Assembly: GCA_019594195.1 (NCBI GenBank)
Contig: JAFDTP010000042.1
Coordinates: forward strand, 1-15,105
Direction: 5' to 3'
DNA from: Thermoplasmata archaeon
GTDB taxonomy: Archaea; Thermoplasmatota; Thermoplasmata; Halarchaeoplasmatales; Halarchaeoplasmataceae
DNA length: 15,105 nt
Shown: positions 7,314 to 14,662 of the stretch, piece by piece
Layout: the number at the start of each line of letters is the position of its first letter
Numbering within the stretch: position 1 is the first letter of the stretch
Program-made: the position numbers and the translations under genes
The notes under the pieces: generated by a model
What the model saw: the letters and a program-made list of their open reading frames with translations, nothing else
Database searches by the model: none
Told to the model about the DNA's origin: nothing

Positions 7314-8390
7314 TCACTCGAATTCCACTCCACAATTTGGGCAGAATTCATCTTCGGCTTTTACATCATCTCCACACTCAGGACACGCTAACTCGGGATC
7401 ACCGAGCGAAGCTCCGCATTTCCTGCAGAATTCATCCTCCTCTTCTACTTCTTCGCCGCAGTCAGGACATCTCGATCCTATTGTGAGTTCTACACCACAT
7501 TTAGGGCAGTAAGAATCTTCCTCTCCACCTTCGAAAGAACACTCAGGGCATATCTTTGAAACGGCTGGCTCTTCACTCTTTTTTGATGCGTCAGAAAAGG
7601 TTTCTCTATCAGTTTTCCTATCTTCACTATCGTTTTTCGAAGACGTTTCATGCTCTCCGACCAGGTCAGGAAATCTTTTCTTGACCTCTTCAGGAGGGCC
7701 CTCTTTTTTATCGATCTTCTGTCCAGATATAAGTCCAGCGCCCTCTTTGCCTTGGATCAACTTTTTACATTTGATCGAATACTTGAGAGAATCCGTATAC
7801 TCTTCATTATCAAAGGATTCTTCAGCCCTCTTATAGTATCTTTCTGCTTCCGGCTCCTTTTCCTCTTTCTCTAGCAGTTCTCTGACCAATTTCAACTCGA
7901 ATTTGGATTCAAGATAATTGTCTGGAAGACTCTCTAGCTTTTCCTTCTGTCGCTCGAGTTCCCTTCTCTTTCGATCGCCTTCCTCACTTTCCTGAAATTC
8001 CGCCTCATCAAGCTCATCCACCGTGTATGCTTTTTTCACTCCATCGTTTTCCTGGGATACAGGGGTATCGGTGTCCTCAGCAGCTAGATTCCTACTAGCT
8101 TCTTTCGCTAAGTCTTTTGCCTGATTTACATTTCCATTCTCTAAAGCTCTTTCCGCTTTATCGACTATCTCGTCTGTCTCACCAATTTCTTTACCTTTTC
8201 GTTTCATCATGCGAGTGACGCCTTTGGTTCTTTTCACCTTATTGAATACCTCATCCTCTTGTGACAAACTCCGTTTATTCCTTATCCTGTTCAATCGCTT
8301 CTTCTTGGTTTTTTCAAGGTAAAAATAAATGATCAATGAAAAACCTATCAAAGCGATTATGATCATTATAACTAATAGGGCGTCATACAT
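7314..8390 (-). CDS. Membrane-anchored protein with TPR-like middle and three C-terminal zinc ribbons
   Basis: From the ATG at 8388-8390 the protein has 358 residues. It opens with one hydrophobic helix (about 5-24, YDALLVIMIIIALIGFSL...), then a basic stretch, marking a signal anchor with the bulk probably cytoplasmic. The middle (~60-220) is charged and helical, with two TPR-like helical hairpins (AERALENGNVNQAKDLAKEA and the YYKRAEESFDNEEYTDSLKY region). A low-complexity acidic linker leads to three zinc ribbons with six Cys knuckles: C281/C284, C295/C298, C308/C311, C322/C325, C336/C339 and C350/C353. I chose this start, 21 codons inside the longest reading frame, because the TATA-like element CTTAAATC (complement of 8417-8424) lies about 30 bp before it. 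Such proteins are common in Thermoplasmata-like and haloarchaeal genomes and mostly uncharacterised; a scaffolding role is inference. It diverges from the HEAT-repeat gene. Confidence 0.85.
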   Translation of the reverse strand: MYDALLVIMIIIALIGFSLIIYFYLEKTKKKRLNRIRNKRSLSQEDEVFNKVKRTKGVTRMMKRKGKEIGETDEIVDKAERALENGNVNQAKDLAKEASRNLAAEDTDTPVSQENDGVKKAYTVDELDEAEFQESEEGDRKRRELERQKEKLESLPDNYLESKFELKLVRELLEKEEKEPEAERYYKRAEESFDNEEYTDSLKYSIKCKKLIQGKEGAGLISGQKIDKKEGPPEEVKKRFPDLVGEHETSSKNDSEDRKTDRETFSDASKKSEEPAVSKICPECSFEGGEEDSYCPKCGVELTIGSRCPDCGEEVEEEDEFCRKCGASLGDPELACPECGDDVKAEDEFCPNCGVEFE

Positions 8391-8416
8391 GATTATATAA
8401 AGGAGATGAAAATAAT

Positions 8417-8424
8417 GATTTAAG
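8417..8424 (-). promoter_or_regulatory. TATA-like box of the zinc-ribbon membrane protein gene
   Basis: On the minus strand CTTAAATC follows CGAAAGA and is centred about 30 bp before the chosen ATG (8390). A second A/T-rich run, TTATATAATC, touches the ATG and is too close to be its promoter. Confidence 0.4.
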
Positions 8425-8521
8425 TCTTTCGGGCAAAATGGATTAAAATCCAAAACTGGGCTCCGATCTCGACATTTAAGAAAAGATTTATGTCAAGATC
8501 TTCCAAAATTCAAAAAAAATT

Positions 8522-8532
8522 AATAATAACGA
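8522..8532 (+). promoter_or_regulatory. TATA-like promoter element of the HEAT-repeat gene
   Basis: AATAATAACGA lies exactly 30 bp before the GTG start at 8552, the same 11-mer and spacing as upstream of nadE (1682-1692). It supports a leaderless transcript beginning at or near the GTG. Confidence 0.5.
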
Positions 8533-8551
8533 AGATGTGATGATGTCATAG

Positions 8552-10090
8552 GTGGTACGGATCCCTACAATTCAAGAATTGAAGGAAAAAGAAGATATCA
8601 AGAATCTTAACAAGGCTTTATCACATCCTGAAAGAGATGTACGTAAAAGTTCTTTGAAAGCTCTTAAAGATCTCGTCGATAGAGGGGTTTATGATCAGTC
8701 TTCATTAAAGCCTCTAAAGCAAGCTCTTAAAGATGATTCGGAGAATATACGCGGGGAGGCCGCTGAAACGATCTATAAGTTGGCTCAGAATGATATATAC
8801 GACCGATCCACTCTAGAAGTTCTGATAGAACTGTTAGATGACGAGGATGAGCAGGTACGTGGTAATGCTTCAAAAGCGGTAAGAGGATTGGCTGAAAAAA
8901 ATGTATGTGAACCGAAGACTATCGAAAAATTAAGTGATAATCTTCGTGACCCAGACGAATATGTAAAATGGAACGCGGTCAGAACGCTAGAAGTTCTCGC
9001 GGAAAAAGGCATATGCAAATCAATGACTTTAGAAGGAATACACGATATCTTGGAGGACGGCGATAAGGACGTCAGAGAAGCAGGGATACATACACTAAGA
9101 GCAATGGCAGACGAAGGTATAATCGACGAAAGATCTGTAGATGTGATCAAAGATCTGTTCAGCGATTTTCCGAACGAAGTTAAGGTCCATGCCGCAAAGA
9201 TGCTCGAAAAATTAGCCAAGAATGATATCGATATATCGTCGGCTATAGAAAATCTAAATGAGCTTCTAGAAGAAGTAGACGAAGACGCAAGAGATGCTGC
9301 CGCATCCACATTGAAAACAGCCTTCAAAAAAGGCCACCGTAATAAAAAAAGCATAAAAGTACTGAATGGGCTTATAAGAGAAGGGGGGAAAAGAAGACAG
9401 ATGTTTGCTGTGAAGAATATAAAGGATTTCTCCAAGTTAGGGATCACTGATGAAAGTTCCTTTGAACCATTGACGGAACTACTTGAGTCAGATGATGAAA
9501 ATATAAAAGCGGGATCTATAGAGGCGTTGACCTCTTTGGCGATCAACGGCATCCGTCAGGATGAGATATTGAGATCTCTAAATGCTATGTTGGAGGGGGA
9601 AAGTGAAAAGATCAAGAAAAGGGCTGCTAAGTCGATTAAAAAACTCTCTGGAGGAGGCATATATACATCGGAATCTGTCGAACCTCTATTGGAACTTTTA
9701 GATGAGAGTAACGAAGAGATCAAAGAAAGTGCTATAGAAGCACTTAAGTTTCTCTCTATAGAAGGTGTTTACGACGAATCTATGATGGATGGTGTTTTAA
9801 AAGTTCTAGAAGATTCCAACGAATCTATCAAGATATCCGCGACCTCTATACTTCATAATCTTGCAAAAAAAGGGATAAATAATGAAGATTCGATAGAACT
9901 TCTCATTGATTTCCTAAGATCTGACAGCGAAGTCCTTAAAGAAAGAAGCCTGTTTACATTATTAGTCCTCAGTGAACAAGGATTATATGAAGAAGATTCA
10001 ATAGATCTACTCAAAGAACTTACGGAGGACAACAACAAAACCATACAAGATAAGGCCAAACAATTATTAGAATCTATAGAAAAAAATTGA
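8552..10090 (+). CDS. HEAT/armadillo-type repeat protein
   Basis: A 512-residue all-helical protein built almost wholly from about 13 repeats of roughly 39 residues. Each has a helix ending in LxxLL..., an acidic turn (DDDEx, DSNEx), a helix like VRxxAxxALxxLAE, and a G(I/V)Y(D/E)E-S linker. Examples are the copies around 45-83 and 84-122 (RGVYDQSSL..., NDIYDRSTL...). The unusually regular repeat and no other domain suggest a curved protein-binding scaffold in the cytoplasm; no signal peptide or membrane segment is seen. The start is GTG: in-frame ATGs at 8540 and 8543 run straight into a TAG, and no Shine-Dalgarno is present, so a leaderless GTG 30 bp after a TATA-like element is the best reading. 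It is divergent from the zinc-ribbon membrane protein. HEAT scaffolds often serve as PBS-lyase-like or condensin/adaptor modules, but nothing here identifies the partner. Confidence 0.88.
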   Translation: MVRIPTIQELKEKEDIKNLNKALSHPERDVRKSSLKALKDLVDRGVYDQSSLKPLKQALKDDSENIRGEAAETIYKLAQNDIYDRSTLEVLIELLDDEDEQVRGNASKAVRGLAEKNVCEPKTIEKLSDNLRDPDEYVKWNAVRTLEVLAEKGICKSMTLEGIHDILEDGDKDVREAGIHTLRAMADEGIIDERSVDVIKDLFSDFPNEVKVHAAKMLEKLAKNDIDISSAIENLNELLEEVDEDARDAAASTLKTAFKKGHRNKKSIKVLNGLIREGGKRRQMFAVKNIKDFSKLGITDESSFEPLTELLESDDENIKAGSIEALTSLAINGIRQDEILRSLNAMLEGESEKIKKRAAKSIKKLSGGGIYTSESVEPLLELLDESNEEIKESAIEALKFLSIEGVYDESMMDGVLKVLEDSNESIKISATSILHNLAKKGINNEDSIELLIDFLRSDSEVLKERSLFTLLVLSEQGLYEEDSIDLLKELTEDNNKTIQDKAKQLLESIEKN

Positions 10091-10252
10091 ATGGGAATAT
10101 TTTTCTTCTTGTTCATCTAAGTTCCTGTATGACTGTCTGTCTGATGTGCTAGTATCTCTGATGTATTAGAAACCTTATAGTATAATCTGACCCAAACTGA
10201 AGCTGACTGAGCATCGGATGTAGCGCCTGACTTTAGATAAGCTATGTACCGA
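10091..10252. terminator. Convergent intergenic region with candidate terminator for the HEAT-repeat gene
   Basis: ATTTTTCTTCTT at 10099-10110 begins nine bases after the HEAT-gene stop and is a plausible T-run terminator. The remaining ~140 bases separate this gene from the convergent alba and carry several CTGA and CTGATGT words but no open reading frame or clear fold. Confidence 0.4.
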
Positions 10253-10531
10253 TCAGTTCTTTCTGACCGTTATCTCGATCGAAGAAACGTTCGTAGTCCC
10301 ATCGCCTTCCTCGTTTTCAAGTTTCTCAGTTTCTGTGAGTATGTCAGTGATCTCAGCGTCGTCTAAGAAACGGTTCTTGGCTATCTCCGCTATATCGACA
10401 GCTTTACTTATCGCTCTTCCACGGGCTTTTATCACGGCTTCTTCGCTTCCACTGCTGAACTGAGTCATCAGTGCCATCACATAGCTCATCGTTTCCTTAC
10501 TTCCAACAAATATCGTATTTTCGTCGTCCAT
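10253..10531 (-). CDS. albA: DNA/RNA-binding protein Alba
   Basis: A 92-residue chromatin protein. Alba dimers bind and bridge double-stranded DNA and also bind RNA. The conserved core is present: IFVGSKETMSYVMALMTQF (7-25), then VIKARGRAISKAVDIAEIAKNRF and the C-terminal SSIEITVRK. In Sulfolobus Alba the motif GKKP holds Lys16 and Lys17, Lys16 being the acetylation target. Here the motif is GSKE, so Ser11 stands at the Lys16 position and only Lys12 (Lys17 equivalent) remains. The protein is also more acidic than usual. The start is supported by AGAGGTTA on the minus strand (10537-10544), about six bases before the ATG. A near-palindrome in the promoter suggests regulation. Divergent from the F420-ligase-like gene. 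Confidence 0.95.
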   Translation of the reverse strand: MDDENTIFVGSKETMSYVMALMTQFSSGSEEAVIKARGRAISKAVDIAEIAKNRFLDDAEITDILTETEKLENEEGDGTTNVSSIEITVRKN

Positions 10532-10559
10532 GTTTGTAACCTCTTTTTATACTGCGAGC

Positions 10560-10579
10560 ACTACTACTGCAGTGGTAGT
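10560..10579. promoter_or_regulatory. 20-bp near-palindrome in the alba promoter (candidate operator)
   Basis: ACTACTACTGCAGTGGTAGT is self-complementary in 9 of 10 pairs, the exception being T10565 opposite G10574, and is centred on CTGCAG. On the minus strand it falls between a TATA-like GTTAATACT (complement of 10576-10584) and a transcription start predicted near 10554. A protein bound there would be expected to block initiation of alba. It is about 50 bp upstream of the TATA box of the divergent gene. Confidence 0.55.
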
Positions 10580-10631
10580 ATTAACTATTTCGGGTGCAAT
10601 TCGTATTTTTTTTAATTTTCGAACAAAATGC

Positions 10632-10642
10632 TTTTATATATT
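10632..10642 (+). promoter_or_regulatory. TATA box of the F420-0 ligase-like gene
   Basis: TTTTATATATT is centred about 77 bp before the ATG at 10714, predicting a transcript start near 10662 and a leader of about 50 bases. The leader ends in a strong Shine-Dalgarno, GAGAGGAGAT (10700-10709), four bases before the ATG. This gene is thus led by a 5' UTR, unlike several neighbours. Confidence 0.55.
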
Positions 10643-10713
10643 CTAGAGTTTCGCCCGTTGGATAAGATGGGTTATCTAGTTTTAACATCCCAAGGTGAAG
10701 AGAGGAGATAAGT

Positions 10714-11880
10714 ATGGCGAGATTACCAGATTATATCGGACCTATAGCGATGGGTTTGAAGATGGGCGTTATCACACCAGGTATGGACATCGTAGAGGAA
10801 GTCTTCCAAACCTTGAAGAGTGCTCATCAGGACGATCTGATCGATGATGGCGACGTGGTCTGTATTACCGAGTCCGTTGTCGCACGGTCACAAGAAAATT
10901 ACATCGAAGTCGACGAAGTATCCGAGATCTTGAGAAGTGCTTTGAACCTCGACGAAGATGAAACCTTAGGAGTCGTTTTCCCGATAACGAGCAGAAATAG
11001 GTTCTCTATGATATTGGAATCTATAGCTAAAGCCGTCCCGAAAGGTAAAGTGATCGTTCAATTCCCGTTCCCTTCAGACGAGGTCGGCAACCAGGTGATA
11101 TCGCCGGAGTTCGTAGAGAAACTGGGGAAGGAGATCATCACCGAGGAGGATATGGATGAAGAAAAATGCGTTCATCCGATCACCGAAGTGAATTACGTCA
11201 ATTATTATAAAGAGATAATAGAAGAAGAAGGGGCCGAATCGGAGATAGTTCTGTGCAACGATGAGAAGCATATATTGGAATACGGTCCCGATGGCGTTAT
11301 CGCTGCAGATATACATACTAGGGAAAAAACTAAAGAATCGATAAAGGAAGATCTCGACAACTGCATAACTTTGGACGAAGTCTGCAGAGAAGGGGAGGTC
11401 TGTTCGGAATGGGGGCTTCTTGGAAGTAACATGTCTAGCGGAAAGAAGTTGAAACTCGCGCCGAAGAACGGACACGAGGTCGTTGAAAGACTGCAGGATA
11501 AGGTCAAAGACGAGTTATGTGTCGATATCGAAGTCATAATCTATGGTGACGGCGCGTATAAAGATCCTACCAGCGGGATATACGAACTAGCTGATCCACA
11601 ACCTGCGATAGCTTCGACACACGGGCTGGATCACTTCAGAAGAGGGGTCAAATACAAATATCTAGCAGACAAACTCTACCATGAAGAAGATAAAGATCCA
11701 AAGGAGATAGAGAAGGTACTAGAGAAAAAGAAAAACGAGAAAAAGTCAGAGAATTCTATGGAAAAAGAGGGTACCACACCTAGAAGGTTGGAAGACCTTT
11801 TAGGGAGCTTGGCCGACCTAGTGAGTGGATCAGCAGACGCAGGAACACCGGTCGTACTGGTGAAAAATTTTCTAGGATGA
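10714..11880 (+). CDS. Coenzyme F420-0:L-glutamate ligase-like protein
   Basis: A 388-residue protein resembling the F420-ligase (CofE/FbiB N-terminal) domain family, PF01996. Visible signs are the N-terminal ITPGMDIVEEV, the strand DGDVVCITESVVARSQ (45-60), the block SRNRFSMILESIAKAVPKGKVIVQFPFPSDEVGN, and YGDGAYKDPTSGIYELADPQ (277-296), which parallels the metal/GTP-binding region of the long CofE-like family. True CofE adds gamma-linked glutamates to F420-0, but that enzyme is ~250 residues. This longer form (~390) is a separate subfamily found in archaea and bacteria, some of which lack F420, so its substrate is uncertain. Residues ~325-355 form a highly charged Lys/Glu linker before a short C-terminal segment. 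The start has a strong Shine-Dalgarno. The last nine bases overlap the end of the convergent GIY-YIG gene. Confidence 0.85.
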   Translation: MARLPDYIGPIAMGLKMGVITPGMDIVEEVFQTLKSAHQDDLIDDGDVVCITESVVARSQENYIEVDEVSEILRSALNLDEDETLGVVFPITSRNRFSMILESIAKAVPKGKVIVQFPFPSDEVGNQVISPEFVEKLGKEIITEEDMDEEKCVHPITEVNYVNYYKEIIEEEGAESEIVLCNDEKHILEYGPDGVIAADIHTREKTKESIKEDLDNCITLDEVCREGEVCSEWGLLGSNMSSGKKLKLAPKNGHEVVERLQDKVKDELCVDIEVIIYGDGAYKDPTSGIYELADPQPAIASTHGLDHFRRGVKYKYLADKLYHEEDKDPKEIEKVLEKKKNEKKSENSMEKEGTTPRRLEDLLGSLADLVSGSADAGTPVVLVKNFLG

Positions 11881-12117
11881 ACCGGATACAAGTCTTTCTT
11901 TTTTCTTTTTTCTCCAGCTTTTGATCTCAGCCTCTCTTTTCAGTGCCTCGCTCCTGTCTTCCATCTTTTCAACGTGAACTAATTCACAAGGTAGTCTACT
12001 CCTCACGTATTTGCTGCCGTTACCTTCTTCGTGCTGCTGTATCCTTCTTTCGACGTCTTTAGTTATGCCTGTATAAAGTGAATCGTCTGAAAGTCTGAGT
12101 ATGTAGAGATACCACAT
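11872..12117 (-). CDS. GIY-YIG nuclease-fold protein (UPF0213/YhbQ-like)
   Basis: An 81-residue single-domain protein: MWYLYILRLSDDSLYTGITKDVERRIQQHEEG...KYVRSRLPCELVHVEKMEDRSEALKREAEIKSWRKKKKERLV. YLY and YTG take the places of GIY and YIG; the active-site Arg is in ERRIQQH and the metal-binding Glu in KREAEIK. This is the short UPF0213 type, a stand-alone GIY-YIG domain. The bacterial member YhbQ has nuclease activity, while archaeal roles are unknown. It starts 24 bp after the stop of the metal-transporting ATPase on the same strand, so it may be the distal gene of that transcript, with no strong ribosome site visible. Its end overlaps the convergent F420-ligase-like gene by nine bases. 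Confidence 0.92.
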   Translation of the reverse strand: MWYLYILRLSDDSLYTGITKDVERRIQQHEEGNGSKYVRSRLPCELVHVEKMEDRSEALKREAEIKSWRKKKKERLVSGSS

Positions 12118-12141
12118 GGTCCTGTAGATAGTAATGAAGAT

Positions 12142-14103
12142 TTATCTTTTTTCCAATAAGAGCGCGTTCATGGTTACGAGTAATGCCATCCCAACATCGC
12201 CTATCCCGACAGCTATCCAAAGCGTCACAAAACCGAAGAAAGTAAAGACGGCTAAGGCGAACTTTACGCCTATAGAAGCAAAGATATTCTCCTTCACTAC
12301 ATTCATGGTCTTCTCGCTTATCTCGAACAGATAAAGAAGTTTGGAAAGATCGTCCTCCATCAGGGCCATGTCAGCAGACTCCATAGCGGTATCTGAGCCC
12401 GCGGCGCCCATGGCTATACCAACATCACTTTTCACCAGAGCAGGCGCGTCATTGACTCCGTCGCCGATCATCGTAACGAAACCCTCTTCCTGCAGTTTTT
12501 CTATCTCATCGAGTTTTTCATCGGGAAGAACACCGGCGATATACCGATCTATACCTAGTTTATTCGCGACGGCTCTAGCTGTTCTTTCGTTGTCCCCAGT
12601 AAGCATTATCGGCTCAACTCCGTATTTTTTTAGTTTAGATATGACTTCCTTGGACTTTTCCCTGATAGTGTCTTCGAGTCCGATGAGTCCTAGAGGGCGA
12701 TCCCCAACTCCTAAAACAACTACGGTTTCCCCCTTAGAAGTCATCCTAGAGAGTTCTTTTCGAGCTTTATTATCTAACTCAAAGATATCAGGATTTCCTA
12801 TCCTGTACTCCGTATCTTCTATCACGGCTTCAATCCCTGAGCCAGTGAGTGATCTGAAGCGGTTTACATCGACTAGCTCTGCCTCATCAAGGCTCTCTGC
12901 ATATTCTACGATAGGTTTGGCCAGTGGATGATTAGAGTTAGACTCAAGACTACCAGATATCTTAGCTATCTCCTCTGAAGATAGATCATGTAGAGGGACT
13001 ATCTCAGTGACCGAAAAATCTCCGGTGGTCAGAGTGCCGGTCTTGTCGAAAACAACGGTATCTATCTCCTTTATCTTCTCTATGAAAACGCTGCCCTTTA
13101 TCAGGACACCATTCCTAGCCGATTTCGTCATAGAAGATACCATCGTCACCGGAGTGGAGACCACAAAGGCGCAGGGGCAGGAAAGAACGAGCAATATAAG
13201 ACCTCTGTACAACCAAAAAGTAAATGGCTGATCAAAAAACAACCACGGTATGGTCGAAACGCTCAAAGCGAGGAGCAGTATCGCTGGAGTGTAATAATTG
13301 GCGAAGCGATTGACAAATTTTTCGGTCTCTGCCTTTTTCTCTTCCGCCTCTTGCACGAGTTTTACGATCTTAGTGAGCGTAGAATTTTGACTCTCTTTGG
13401 TTACCTCGACCTTGAGTAACCCGTCGATGCTTAGTGTCCCCGCATAAACTTCATCGCCTGGTCCTTTCTCTTTTGGCACGGACTCGCCGGTTATCGCGGA
13501 CTCATCAATCGAGGACTCGCCTTCCCTTATCAGACCGTCTAGAGGTATACGCTCACCGGGTCTTATAATCAACGTGTTTCCGACCAAAACATCTTCTGGA
13601 GGAACAGTCTTTGTCCCATCTCCGAAATCGACTCTAGCCTTGGTCGGCGAAAGTTCCAACAGCCCCTTAAGGCTCTTCCTGCTACGGAATACAGAATAAT
13701 CTTCAAGTCTCTCCGCTACAGAAAAAAGAAATATCAGGACGGCGGCTTCGCCCCAATAGCTTATAGCAACAGCACCTAAAGCAGCGACGACGACGAGACC
13801 GTCTACATCGATATTGTGTTCTTCTATCAATTCTTTCAAAGAAGACCATGCTAAAGGTATACCTCCTACGAGGATACTAAAACCCATGAATACTCGCGAG
13901 ATATGTAATCCATAGATCTGAATACGAGGCTGAACGAGAAATAAGACAAAGGCGATCAGTAAAAGTACCGCCGTGAAAATAGTGTTCTTAGATTCTATGA
14001 AAAAATTTCGCAAAGCTAGATCCTCATGTTTAATTTCGATATGCTTCTCTAGTTTCTTTACACGTTTCTGGCAATATGGGCAATCATCTATGGAGTCGTT
14101 CAT
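12142..14103 (-). CDS. Heavy-metal P1B-type ATPase (Zn/Cd/Pb exporter type) with N-terminal CCHH finger
   Basis: A 653-residue membrane pump that uses ATP to export soft divalent metals. Key sites: membrane motif SCPCAF with C309/C311, actuator TGES (205-208), phosphorylation site D353 in DKTGTLT, the P1B-specific His-Pro (392-393), MLTGDNERT (500-508) and GDGVND (547-552). The sequence CPCAFVVSTP, Lys614 in the seventh helix and Asp636 in the eighth match the Zn/Cd/Pb (ZntA/CadA) group, not the copper group. The usual N-terminal HMA domain is absent. Instead residues 8-26 form a finger, C8-x2-C11-x9-H21-x4-H26, which could bind Zn. A TATA-like ATTTTTAAC (complement of 14132-14140) lies about 33 bp before the start. 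The GIY-YIG gene follows closely. Confidence 0.94.
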   Translation of the reverse strand: MNDSIDDCPYCQKRVKKLEKHIEIKHEDLALRNFFIESKNTIFTAVLLLIAFVLFLVQPRIQIYGLHISRVFMGFSILVGGIPLAWSSLKELIEEHNIDVDGLVVVAALGAVAISYWGEAAVLIFLFSVAERLEDYSVFRSRKSLKGLLELSPTKARVDFGDGTKTVPPEDVLVGNTLIIRPGERIPLDGLIREGESSIDESAITGESVPKEKGPGDEVYAGTLSIDGLLKVEVTKESQNSTLTKIVKLVQEAEEKKAETEKFVNRFANYYTPAILLLALSVSTIPWLFFDQPFTFWLYRGLILLVLSCPCAFVVSTPVTMVSSMTKSARNGVLIKGSVFIEKIKEIDTVVFDKTGTLTTGDFSVTEIVPLHDLSSEEIAKISGSLESNSNHPLAKPIVEYAESLDEAELVDVNRFRSLTGSGIEAVIEDTEYRIGNPDIFELDNKARKELSRMTSKGETVVVLGVGDRPLGLIGLEDTIREKSKEVISKLKKYGVEPIMLTGDNERTARAVANKLGIDRYIAGVLPDEKLDEIEKLQEEGFVTMIGDGVNDAPALVKSDVGIAMGAAGSDTAMESADMALMEDDLSKLLYLFEISEKTMNVVKENIFASIGVKFALAVFTFFGFVTLWIAVGIGDVGMALLVTMNALLLEKR

Positions 14104-14131
14104 CGATATACAAAAATTTCAGAATCGGAGA

Positions 14132-14140
14132 GTTAAAAAT
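14132..14140 (-). promoter_or_regulatory. TATA-like box of the P1B ATPase gene
   Basis: ATTTTTAAC on the minus strand is centred about 33 bp before the ATG (14101-14103), preceded by a purine-rich GTAAAGT that could be a BRE. A leader of about eight bases is predicted. No metal-regulator dyad is obvious nearby. Confidence 0.4.
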
Positions 14141-14200
14141 ACTTTACGTTAATCTCTGGTTAAAGATATCCTATAATCGATCAACCTAAATATCTTCGAT

Positions 14201-14662
14201 TCAGATCCATTTCACCATACGGTTATAAAGGCTGTGAAGTTCATCAGCATCCTCTACCCAATGTTCTTTACCGTCGATGGTCGTTTCTTTTTTCCAAAGA
14301 GGCACATAAGATTCAAACCTGTCAAGACAACTAACACATGCCTCGATAGCTTCTTTTTTATCAGGGGCACTGACAACTATGCCCATCACATTTTCTCCGG
14401 CTTCTATTATACCGAGCCTCTGTACTATTATTATGCCATTTACATCAAATTCCTTCAATGTCTCCTCTTTGACTCTTTTCAACTCGTTCTTTGTCATACC
14501 TTCGTATAACCGCACTTCTAAATGTTGGACATCAACACCTTCTCTTTCCTTTTTAACGATATCACTAAAAGTCATGACTGCACTAGTATCTTCTTCTACT
14601 ATCGTTTCTTTTAAATCTTCGAGATCAAAATCTTCCTCCCCCACGATCACTTTACTTTTCAT
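14201..14662 (-). CDS. moaE: Molybdopterin synthase catalytic subunit MoaE
   Basis: MoaE inserts the dithiolene sulfurs, delivered by thiocarboxylated MoaD, into precursor Z to make molybdopterin. From the ATG at 14660-14662 the protein has 153 residues. It follows the E. coli layout: KSKVIVGEEDF at the start, AVMTFSDIV (28-36), LEVRLYEGMTKNEL, IIIVQRLGIIEAGE (77-90), and PLWKKE (121-126) with the WKKE lysines corresponding to the active-site lysine region, then GKEHWVE. Deviations: the usual His-Arg after the SA segment is SAPDKK here, and the GxVR loop is DIVKKER, so activity is likely but not proven. This start is preferred over the ATG four codons upstream because GGTGAT, an exact Shine-Dalgarno, stands five bases before it. 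It overlaps the stop of the upstream small ORF, implying translational coupling. No moaD is in the window. Confidence 0.9.
   Translation of the reverse strand: MKSKVIVGEEDFDLEDLKETIVEEDTSAVMTFSDIVKKEREGVDVQHLEVRLYEGMTKNELKRVKEETLKEFDVNGIIIVQRLGIIEAGENVMGIVVSAPDKKEAIEACVSCLDRFESYVPLWKKETTIDGKEHWVEDADELHSLYNRMVKWI

Noticed and set aside
7294..7512. 72-codon plus-strand frame overlapping the ksgA stop
   Set aside because: Ser/His/Gln-rich periodic sequence that is the antisense of the zinc ribbons; not a separate gene.
8785..9552. 255-codon open frame on the minus strand
   Set aside because: Ser/Leu/Phe-rich complement of the HEAT-repeat gene; no family resemblance and no promoter.
10131..10230. 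Possible box C/D sRNA (several CTGATGT and CTGA words)
   Set aside because: The candidate C boxes read CTGATGT, not RTGATGA; without the final GA the kink-turn sheared pairs cannot form, and spacing to the CTGA boxes is irregular.
12341..12931. 196-codon open frame on the plus strand
   Set aside because: Antisense shadow of the P1B ATPase nucleotide-binding domain, Ser/Pro-rich with no motif.
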